This document shows, piece after piece, positions 7,251 to 13,020 of a stretch of 13,020 bases of DNA (its first letter is position 1; each line of letters begins with the position of its first letter). The notes under the pieces were generated by a model. It was not told the DNA's origin, did no database searches, and saw nothing but the letters and a program-made list of their open reading frames with translations. The stretch lies in contig JBHENN010000040.1 in the NCBI GenBank assembly GCA_046262015.1, positions 1-13,020 on the forward strand, read 5' to 3'. Both the position numbers and the translations under genes were made by a program. The stretch is from JBHENN01 sp046262015 (lineage in GTDB: Bacteria; Actinomycetota; CADDZG01; WHSQ01).

Positions 7251-9563
7251 CTAGATGCTCGCGGTCGAGGGTACGACGCGGTAGACGTCGAACACGGAGT
7301 CGACCCGGCGCACGCTCTGGATCACATGTTCCAGATGGGCGGCGTCGGCGAGCTCGAAGGTGAAGGTCAGCGTCGCGATCCCATCGCGACCCGACCGGGT
7401 GCTCGACGAGACGATGTGGATCCCTTGATCGGACATCGCCGTGGTGACGTCGCGCAGGAGCCTGCGCCGGTCGAGTGCCTCGATCTGCACTCCGACCATG
7501 AAGACCCCTTGCTGGCGGCTGTCCCACCACACCTTCGTCATCCGTTCCTGCTGGCCCGTCGCGAGCACCTTGGCGTTGGGGCAGTCCTCGCGGTGGACCG
7601 ACACGCCCCGGCCGCGCGTGAGGAAGCCGACGATGGGGTCGCCCGGCACGGGAGTGCAACAGCGAGCCAACCGCACCAGGAGGTCGTCGAAGCCCTCGAC
7701 GATCACACCCTTGCCCCGCGCCTTGCGAGGCGTTCGCCGTCGCGGGGCCGTCGTTTCGACCTGGTCTTCGGCCTCGGGCTCCGACATGCGGATGACGCGC
7801 GTGCCTACCGACTGGGGAGACAGGTGACCCTCCCCGACCGCGACGTACATCGAGTCGAGATCCGGGTACTTGAGCTCTTCGGCCACCCGGTGCAGCAGAT
7901 CGCTCTTCGCGATGCGGTCGACCGGGAGGCCTTGCTTACGGAGCGCCGTCAGTAGGCTCTCACGCCCCTGCGCGAGAGCGTCCTCACGTCGTTCGCGCGT
8001 GAACCACTGCCGGATCTTGTTACGCGCGCGGGGCGACTGCACGATATGCAGCCAGTCGCGCGATGGCGAGGTGTTGCCCTTAGCGGTGATGATCTCGACG
8101 CTGTCGCCAGACGTGAGCTGGTGGCCCAGCGCGACCAGCCGTCCGTTCACGCGCGCTCCCACCGTGCTGTGCCCGACCTCGGTGTCGATCGCATAGGCGA
8201 AGTCGAGAGGCGTGGCCTGTCGCGGAAGGGCGATGACGTCCCCCTTGGGGGTGAAGACGAAGATCTCGTCGGAGTAGAGGTCGATCCTGAGCGACTCCAT
8301 GAAGTCCTTCGGATCGGCCGAATCCCGCTGCCAGTCGACGAACCGTTGGAGCCACGCGATCTCTTCCTCCGTCGCCTTCCCCCCGCGGCGTTCCTTGTAG
8401 AGCCAGTGAGCCGCGATGCCGATCTCGGCAGCACGGTGCATCTCCGGGGTCCTGATCTGGATCTCGAGGGGCCGTCCGGTCTCGCCGATCACGGTGGTGT
8501 GAAGCGACTGATACATGTTGAACTTCGGGGTCGCGATGTAATCCTTGAAGCGGCCCGGCACCGGTGTGAACAAGGTATGGAGGGCGCCGAGCGCGGCGTA
8601 GCAATCGCGCACCGACCCGCACACAACGCGCACGGCTACCAGATCGAAGATGTCGTCGAACTGCTTGCCCCGGACGACGATCTTCTGGTACACGGAATAG
8701 AGGTGCTTGGGACGTCCGGAGATGTCCGCTTTGATCTTCACCTCTCGTAGCTTGGTCTGGATCTTCTCTATCGCGTCCTCGATGAGCTTCTCGCGCTCCG
8801 GCTCGCGCTGCTCTACGAGCGCGGCGATCTCCTCGTAACGCTTCGGGTGCATGGCCTGGAAGGCAAGCTCCTCGAGCTCGTACTTGATCCTGGACATCCC
8901 GACCCGGTGCGCGAGGGGGGCGAAGATCTCGAGGGTCTCGCGCGCTATGACCTGGCGCTTGTCCGGAGGCAAGGGAGCGAGCGTGCGCATGTTGTGCAGC
9001 CGGTCGGCGATCTTGATGAGCAGCACCCGCCAATCGCGGGCGGTCGCCAGGATCATCTTGCGGAGGTTCTCGGCGCGGGTCTGCTCCGGAGAGCGATAAC
9101 GGATCCTTGCGATCTTGGTGACGCCGTCGATCAGGGCGGCAACCTCGAACCCCATCTGGGTCTCGACCTCGGCCAAGGTCAGTTCGGTGTCCTCCACCGC
9201 GTCGTGAAGGAGCGCGGCGGCGATCGTTGACTCGTCCAGACCCAGCTCCGCGAGGATCAGAGCGACGCCCACCGGGTGGGTGATGAAGGGATCGCCCGTC
9301 TTGCGGACCTGGCCGCGGTGAGCCCCTTCGGCGATGGAATAGGCGCGTTCGACTAGCTTGGTGTCGGTCTTGGGCCGGGACGCGCGCATCTCGCGGATGA
9401 GGTGGTCCAGCGAGCCCGTCTGCTTCGGGGAACGAACGCGCTTCAGGACCCCCTTGACGCCTCGCCCCGCGCCTTCCGCCGCGGGAGCTTCGGGGGCCTT
9501 GGCGCGTTCCGCGTTCGAGGCCATGACCCATTGTAGGTACGGATCGATAGCCGGAACGGCCAT
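7251..9563 (-). CDS. rel: Bifunctional (p)ppGpp synthetase/hydrolase (RelA/SpoT homolog)
   Basis: Long RSH enzyme that makes (p)ppGpp from ATP and GTP/GDP during starvation and degrades it otherwise. The 770 residues carry the full domain set. The HD hydrolase (about 70-225) has H-R-G-Q-V-R-K at 82-88, T-H-P at 95-97, the metal-binding H120-D121 and D-R-L-H-N-M-R-T at 187-194. The synthetase (about 275-390) has GRPKHLYS at 283-290, F-D-D-I-F-D-L at 302-308, RFKDYIATPK at 338-347, YQSLHTT at 351-357 and EIQIRT at 367-372. A TGS domain lies at about 432-495. The conserved-cysteine region has C635-C636 and C661, and the C-terminal ACT domain spans about 688-766. Both active sites look intact, so it should be bifunctional, as expected for the single Rel of Gram-positive bacteria. 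A basic 70-residue N-terminal extension precedes the HD domain. The ATG at 9563, 6 bp after apt, is preferred; ATG at 9524 (residue 14) is possible, and neither has a clear Shine-Dalgarno. Confidence 0.97.
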   Translation of the reverse strand: MAVPAIDPYLQWVMASNAERAKAPEAPAAEGAGRGVKGVLKRVRSPKQTGSLDHLIREMRASRPKTDTKLVERAYSIAEGAHRGQVRKTGDPFITHPVGVALILAELGLDESTIAAALLHDAVEDTELTLAEVETQMGFEVAALIDGVTKIARIRYRSPEQTRAENLRKMILATARDWRVLLIKIADRLHNMRTLAPLPPDKRQVIARETLEIFAPLAHRVGMSRIKYELEELAFQAMHPKRYEEIAALVEQREPEREKLIEDAIEKIQTKLREVKIKADISGRPKHLYSVYQKIVVRGKQFDDIFDLVAVRVVCGSVRDCYAALGALHTLFTPVPGRFKDYIATPKFNMYQSLHTTVIGETGRPLEIQIRTPEMHRAAEIGIAAHWLYKERRGGKATEEEIAWLQRFVDWQRDSADPKDFMESLRIDLYSDEIFVFTPKGDVIALPRQATPLDFAYAIDTEVGHSTVGARVNGRLVALGHQLTSGDSVEIITAKGNTSPSRDWLHIVQSPRARNKIRQWFTRERREDALAQGRESLLTALRKQGLPVDRIAKSDLLHRVAEELKYPDLDSMYVAVGEGHLSPQSVGTRVIRMSEPEAEDQVETTAPRRRTPRKARGKGVIVEGFDDLLVRLARCCTPVPGDPIVGFLTRGRGVSVHREDCPNAKVLATGQQERMTKVWWDSRQQGVFMVGVQIEALDRRRLLRDVTTAMSDQGIHIVSSSTRSGRDGIATLTFTFELADAAHLEHVIQSVRRVDSVFDVYRVVPSTASI

Positions 9564-9569
9564 CCGGGG

Positions 9570-10112
9570 TCAGTACGAGATGAGGTTCACATACGGGTAC
9601 CCCTCGATCGCCCGACGGCCCTCCAGGAACGTGAGCTCCATCAGGGTCGCGATCGCGGCGACGCGGCCGCCACAGCTCTCGACCAGCGACGCGGTGGCGC
9701 GGGCCGTGCCGCCCGTGGCGAGCACGTCGTCGACGATCAGGACCTCCTCGCCCGGCGCGATCGCGTCCTTGTGGATCTCGAGACGGTCGGCCCCGTACTC
9801 GAGCTGGTACTCCATCGCTTCGACGTGCCATGGAAGCTTGCCCTTCTTGCGGACCGGAACCAGGCCGGCTCGCTCACGGTACGCGAGCGGTGCCGCGATC
9901 ATGAATCCGCGCGCCTCGATGCCCAGCACCTTGTCGATCTTCCCGGACGTGGGCACCGCCGCGGCCAGGGCCTCGATCGTGTAGACGAACGCGCGCGCGT
10001 CTCCCAACAGCGGGGTGATGTCCTTGAAGACGACGCCGGGCTTGGGGAAGTCGGGAACGTCCCGGACGAGGTCCTTGAGCCATCCGTGGTCCGGCGCGCC
10101 GGGAGCCTCCAA
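9570..10112 (-). CDS. apt: Adenine phosphoribosyltransferase
   Basis: APRT converts adenine and PRPP to AMP and pyrophosphate in purine salvage; it is a cytoplasmic homodimer. The 180-residue protein has the family-specific N-terminus D-V-P-D-F-P-K-P-G-V-V-F-K-D-I-T (18-33), G-I-E-A-R-G-F at 64-70, the flexible-loop R-K-K-G-K-L-P at 88-94, and the PRPP-binding loop VLIVDDVLATGGTA at 124-137. The start is TTG at 10112: no in-frame ATG or GTG occurs before the conserved N-terminal motif, and the secF TAG lies in the same frame two codons upstream, which limits extension. No good Shine-Dalgarno is visible (GGAGA is 13 bases away). apt stands next to rel here as in many Gram-positive genomes. Rel consumes GTP and ATP, so purine salvage and alarmone synthesis are plausibly co-expressed. 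Confidence 0.96.
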   Translation of the reverse strand: MEAPGAPDHGWLKDLVRDVPDFPKPGVVFKDITPLLGDARAFVYTIEALAAAVPTSGKIDKVLGIEARGFMIAAPLAYRERAGLVPVRKKGKLPWHVEAMEYQLEYGADRLEIHKDAIAPGEEVLIVDDVLATGGTARATASLVESCGGRVAAIATLMELTFLEGRRAIEGYPYVNLISY

Positions 10113-10115
10113 GAC

Positions 10116-11294
10116 CTAGCGACGTCTCCGGCGCTTGGCTTTCTTCGAGCCGGCCCGGGTGCGCACCGGGGTCGACGGGCGGCCCGGAGCGCGCGCCGGA
10201 CTCCCCGCGAGCGACGGCGTGCGCTCGGAGGTGCCGTCGGTCGTGACGGGAGCCGGAGCGGCCGGAGCGGGAGCGGCCACAGGAGCCGGTTGATCGGCCC
10301 GAGCCGCCTCACGCCGCGCCTTGTCACGCGCCTCGCGGTAACGGGGCTCGCGCTCCTTCATCATCGCCAGGATCGGGGTCGCGAAGAAGATCGACGAGTA
10401 GGTACCGGCGAGAAGACCGACGAACAGCGCCAGGGCGAGGTCCTCGAGGGTGGTCGCCCCCAGCAGGCCCGCCCCCACGAACAACAGCGCGGCCACGGGC
10501 AACAGCGTGGCGAGAGAGGTGTTCAAGGAGCGCATGAACACCTCGTTCATCGCGAGGTTGGCCGAGTCGTGATACGTCATCCGGCCGGTGGCCGCGAACG
10601 CGGCGGTGTTCTCCTCGAGCTTGTCGAACACCACGACCGTGTCGTACAGCGAGTAACCCAGGATGGTCAGGATCGCGATGATCGTCGAGGGGGTGACCTC
10701 GAAGCCCACGATCGAGTACACGCCGGCGGTGATGAGGAGGTCGTGGACCAGCGCCGCGACGGCGGCGATCGCCATCTTCCACTCGAACCGCCACGAGATG
10801 AAGGCTACGACCGTGACCAGGAAGAAGATCAGAGCGCGTACCGCCTTGTCGGTTATCTCCGCGCCCCACTTGCTGCCGATGCGCGAGCTGTCGGTCGCGG
10901 CCAGAGGCGCGTCGACGGCCCGAGCCACGGCGGACACCACCTCCGCTTGCTCGTCCGGGTCGGCGATCTCCTTGGTCTGAACGAGCACGCTGCGATCCCC
11001 TGCCTCGGTCGAAGTGACCTGGATCTGGGCGTTGGCCTCGAAGCGATCGAGCGCATCGACGATGGCCGCGGTGATCTCCTGAGTGCTCGCGTCTCCCAGC
11101 GATCCGTCGTCCGGTACCGGGCTCTTGATGGACACGCCCCCCTCGAACTCGATGCCGTATGCGAGCCCTCGGGTCGACAGGGACGCGATGCTGGCCACCA
11201 GGGCCACCGCCGAGATGGCGAACCAGACCTTCTTCTTGCCGAGGAAGTCGACCTTCGTTTCGCCCTGGTAGAGACGGTGCAGACGCCCCTTCAC
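10116..11294 (-). CDS. secF: Protein translocase subunit SecF, with long basic C-terminal tail
   Basis: SecF works with SecD in the membrane, using proton motive force to pull translocating proteins out of the SecYEG channel. The 392 residues include six predicted membrane segments (about 24-43, 152-169, 174-196, 202-223, 261-282, 286-311). The first extracytoplasmic loop opens with G-I-E-F-E-G-G (47-53), the family G-x-D-F-x-G-G motif with Glu for Asp. TM4 holds G-Y-S-L-Y-D-T with D218, and R255 lies before TM5; these correspond to the proton-pathway residues of E. coli SecF (D213, R247). After residue 315 the protein is an unusual tail of about 75 residues, rich in Ala and Pro and ending K-K-A-K and five arginines. 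The GTG start at 11294 overlaps the secD stop (GTGA). Three bases separate its stop from the apt start, with the two genes in the same frame. Confidence 0.95.
   Translation of the reverse strand: MKGRLHRLYQGETKVDFLGKKKVWFAISAVALVASIASLSTRGLAYGIEFEGGVSIKSPVPDDGSLGDASTQEITAAIVDALDRFEANAQIQVTSTEAGDRSVLVQTKEIADPDEQAEVVSAVARAVDAPLAATDSSRIGSKWGAEITDKAVRALIFFLVTVVAFISWRFEWKMAIAAVAALVHDLLITAGVYSIVGFEVTPSTIIAILTILGYSLYDTVVVFDKLEENTAAFAATGRMTYHDSANLAMNEVFMRSLNTSLATLLPVAALLFVGAGLLGATTLEDLALALFVGLLAGTYSSIFFATPILAMMKEREPRYREARDKARREAARADQPAPVAAPAPAAPAPVTTDGTSERTPSLAGSPARAPGRPSTPVRTRAGSKKAKRRRRR
10249..10286. repeat. GGAGC-rich simple repeat in the secF tail
   Basis: The pentamer GGAGC occurs five times in 38 bases on the plus strand (10249, 10255, 10264, 10270, 10282). 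On the coding (minus) strand it encodes the Ala/Pro-rich part of the SecF tail. Such irregular repeats can arise by replication slippage, so tail length may vary between relatives. Confidence 0.55.
11291..11294 (-). promoter_or_regulatory. secD stop / secF start overlap (GTGA)
   Basis: The TGA of secD is nested in the GTG start of secF on the minus strand. No clear ribosome binding site precedes secF, which fits coupled synthesis of the two subunits of one membrane complex. Confidence 0.75.
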
Positions 11295-12736
11295 GACTCG
11301 ACCCCGAGAGCGCCGCGCATCCCGATGAAGCGTCCCTCCCCGAACAGGCGCGTGCGTGCCAGCAGGGCGACCGCGTTGCGCGTGAAGAAGTACGCGATCA
11401 GGACGTCGGCGATCGTCGCCAAGCCGAGGGTCAGGGCGAAGCCTTTGACCGAACCGACCGCGAGGAAGAACAAGATCACGGCGGCGGACCCGGTGACGAA
11501 GTCGGCTACGAGGATCGTTTTGAAGGCACGCACCATGCCACGCTCGACCGCGGACCGCATGCTCTTACCGGCTCTGACCTCGTCCTTCAGGCGCTCGAAG
11601 GACACGATGTAGGAATCCGCGGTTACGCCGACCGAGACGATGACCCCGGCGACGCCGGCGAGGGTGAGCGCGAGCCCCGCGGTCTCCCCCAACACCGCCA
11701 TGATCGCGTAGATGATCGCGGTGAACAGCGCCAGTCCCACCCACACCACCAGTCCGAGGGCCCGGTAGTACACGAGCATGTAGAGCATCACCAGCCCGAG
11801 ACCGAGCACGCCCGCGAGGATGCCGGCCTCGAGCGACTCCTGGCCCAGGGTCGGTGACACCTTCTGGACCTCCGATTGCTCGAGGGTGAGCGGCAGCGCG
11901 CCCGTGGTCAACACGAGGGCCAGGCTCTGCGCCTCCTCCTTGTCCCCGATGTCGATCTGCGTCTGGCCGCCCGGGATGCCCTCGCCGCACACCACGCCTC
12001 CCTCGGCGCCGGCTTCTTGCGGGCTTCGCATCCCCGCGGCGGACTCGACCCGCCCGTCCAGGACGATCGCGACCTGGCTCTTGATCTGCTCGCCTTCGTC
12101 GCGCAAGCATGCGAGCTCGCCGGTGAACTCCGCCCACTGGTCGGCCCCGGCGTCGCTCATGGCGATCGACACCGACCACGCGCCGGTCTGGGGATCGACG
12201 ACCGCCTCGGCGCGGTCGACGACCTCTCCCGTCAGCACCGCCGGCTTGAGCCGGTAGAGGACCCCCTCCTCGGCCGGGTCGGCGGACGGATACACGACCT
12301 CTTCACGCGCGACCTCGTCGCTGACGTCCTCGGTCACCTCGGGACGCTTCTTGCTCCCGGGCGGCGCGGTGATGCGTTGTTCGACCTGGCGGAAGGTGAG
12401 CTGCGCGGTGGTGCCTATGACCTCGAGGGCTTTCTCCTCGTCCTCGACGCCGGGGAGCTGTATCAGGATGTTGCGGTCCCCTGCGACCGCCACCTCCGGC
12501 TCGGCTACGCCCAGGCTGTTGATGCGCCGCTCGATGATGTTCTTGGTCTCCTCGAGCACGTCCGAGTCGACCCTCTCGTTCAGCGCCGTGAGGGTCACGC
12601 TGATCCCGCCTTTGAGGTCGAGTCCGAGCCGCGGGCTCCAGCGGGCCGCCACGACGGCCGCGAGGCTGCCGAAACCGATCAGCAGCGAGAGGCCGAGATA
12701 GAGACCGGCGCGGCTCCTCCGGCCGCGCTTGCTCAC
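11291..12736 (-). CDS. secD: Protein translocase subunit SecD
   Basis: SecD is the partner of SecF in the proton-driven export complex. The 481 residues have an N-terminal membrane anchor (about 12-31), the D1 motif LGLDLKGG at 37-44, a large extracytoplasmic domain (about 45-300), and five further membrane segments between about 305 and 460. TM4 carries G-V-T-A-D-S-Y-I-V-S-F-E-R-L-K-D-E (370-386); D374 aligns with the essential proton-pathway Asp D519 of E. coli SecD, and the T-A-D-S form resembles actinobacterial SecD. The D6-type region T-G-S-A-A-V-I-L-F-F (415-424) is present. Only two cysteines are seen, C210 and C250, both in the extracytoplasmic domain. The GTG start at 12736 overlaps the yajC stop (GTGA) and has AAGGA five bases upstream, the best ribosome binding site in the cluster. 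Confidence 0.96.
   Translation of the reverse strand: MSKRGRRSRAGLYLGLSLLIGFGSLAAVVAARWSPRLGLDLKGGISVTLTALNERVDSDVLEETKNIIERRINSLGVAEPEVAVAGDRNILIQLPGVEDEEKALEVIGTTAQLTFRQVEQRITAPPGSKKRPEVTEDVSDEVAREEVVYPSADPAEEGVLYRLKPAVLTGEVVDRAEAVVDPQTGAWSVSIAMSDAGADQWAEFTGELACLRDEGEQIKSQVAIVLDGRVESAAGMRSPQEAGAEGGVVCGEGIPGGQTQIDIGDKEEAQSLALVLTTGALPLTLEQSEVQKVSPTLGQESLEAGILAGVLGLGLVMLYMLVYYRALGLVVWVGLALFTAIIYAIMAVLGETAGLALTLAGVAGVIVSVGVTADSYIVSFERLKDEVRAGKSMRSAVERGMVRAFKTILVADFVTGSAAVILFFLAVGSVKGFALTLGLATIADVLIAYFFTRNAVALLARTRLFGEGRFIGMRGALGVES
12733..12736 (-). promoter_or_regulatory. yajC stop / secD start overlap (GTGA)
   Basis: The TGA of yajC is nested in the GTG start of secD. Unlike the other GTGA junctions, a recognisable ribosome binding site (AAGGA, five bases before the GTG) lies inside the end of yajC, so secD may also recruit ribosomes directly. 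Confidence 0.75.
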
Positions 12737-13020
12737 GCCGGTCCTTCCCCGAGCGCCTCTCCCGAGGCCTCCGCGTCCGAGGGCTCCTCGTCGTGAGTGA
12801 CCTTACGGGCGATCGCGCTCTTCACCAGGCGCACCTTCGTGCCGGGCGAGACCTCGAGCTCGATCTCGTCGTCGCGCAAGGCGGCCACGGTCCCGTACAG
12901 CCCTCCGATCGTCACCACCTCGTCACCGAGGCCGACACTCGCCACCAGCTGCTGATGCTGCTGCATCCGCTTCTTCTGGGGACGGATCAGCATGACGTAC
13001 ATGACGCCGAACAACAGCAG
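12733..13020 (-). CDS. yajC: Preprotein translocase accessory subunit YajC (5' end outside window)
   Basis: YajC is a small single-pass membrane protein that associates with SecD-SecF. The visible 95 residues begin inside the membrane segment (L-L-L-F-G-V-M-Y-V-M-L-I), followed by the signature I-R-P-Q-K-K-R and the cytoplasmic G-D-E-V-V-T-I-G-G-L-Y-G-T-V motif. The C-terminal tail is acidic and low in complexity (E-E-P-S-D-A-E-A). The frame stays open to the right edge, and the membrane segment is cut short there, so the true start lies beyond the window; the TTG at 13014 is more likely an internal leucine codon. It is the first visible gene of the minus-strand run and precedes secD, as in Mycobacterium (yajC-secD-secF). 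Confidence 0.93.
   Translation of the reverse strand: MLLFGVMYVMLIRPQKKRMQQHQQLVASVGLGDEVVTIGGLYGTVAALRDDEIELEVSPGTKVRLVKSAIARKVTHDEEPSDAEASGEALGEGPA

Noticed and set aside
8080..9831. A 583-codon minus-strand frame overlapping rel and apt in another frame
   Set aside because: The composition is Arg/Gly/Asp-rich shadow; the Rel and APRT frames explain the region fully.
9771..11612. A 613-codon open frame on the plus strand opposite apt, secF and secD
   Set aside because: It is a shadow of high-GC coding on the other strand: the product is rich in Arg, Gly, His and Asp with no domain, while all three minus-strand genes have intact family motifs.
13012..13014. TTG as the start of YajC
   Set aside because: It falls inside the membrane segment and the frame continues to the window edge, so it is more likely an internal Leu codon.
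1..13020. Mobile element, phage, CRISPR, toxin-antitoxin or defence system
   Set aside because: No inverted-repeat ends, transposase or integrase motifs, repeat-spacer pattern or foreign-looking composition was seen; every gene except the TPR fragment belongs to a housekeeping family.

Overview
This window is an ordinary-looking but unusually compact piece of bacterial chromosome. It carries a minus-strand run of ten genes, entered in transcription order from the right edge, and the end of one plus-strand gene at the left edge. Composition is strongly GC-rich by eye, with G/C in most third codon positions, frequent GTG starts and no IS elements, tRNAs, rRNAs or CRISPR repeats. Protein features point to an actinobacterium (Actinomycetota). 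These are the SecD TM4 motif with T-A-D-S, a lipoprotein class B PBP with an NTF2-like N-terminal domain (PBP-lipo type), an H31-type AspRS as in mycobacteria, and a gene order close to the Mycobacterium block yajC-secD-secF-apt-relA-hisS-aspS-rarA. The class or order cannot be fixed from sequence alone.

Layout, reading the minus strand from right to left: yajC (5' end outside the window), secD, secF (preprotein translocase accessory complex), apt (adenine salvage), rsh/rel ((p)ppGpp synthetase/hydrolase), a class B penicillin-binding lipoprotein, dtd (D-aminoacyl-tRNA deacylase), hisS, aspS and rarA (replication-fork AAA+ ATPase). A convergent plus-strand gene with TPR-like helices ends against rarA, and the two stop codons interlock in a single CTAG.

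The ten minus genes overlap by 4 bp or are separated by 3 to 32 bp, so they look like one long transcription unit whose promoter lies beyond the right edge. No promoter, terminator, T-box or riboswitch is visible inside, and no stretch of 300 bases lacks a gene. Four junctions use the same stop/start overlap GTGA. Functionally the unit joins protein export, purine salvage with the stringent response, cell-wall crosslinking, translation quality control, two class II aminoacyl-tRNA synthetases and fork maintenance.

The points most worth a second look are: the PBP lipoprotein coupled to dtd inside a stringent-response/translation operon; a HisRS motif 3 that matches the neighbouring AspRS motif 3 nearly base for base; the secF-stop-apt junction, where apt continues in the secF frame from a TTG start; and the non-discriminating signature of AspRS. 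I did not find evidence of a wholly new biological system here.
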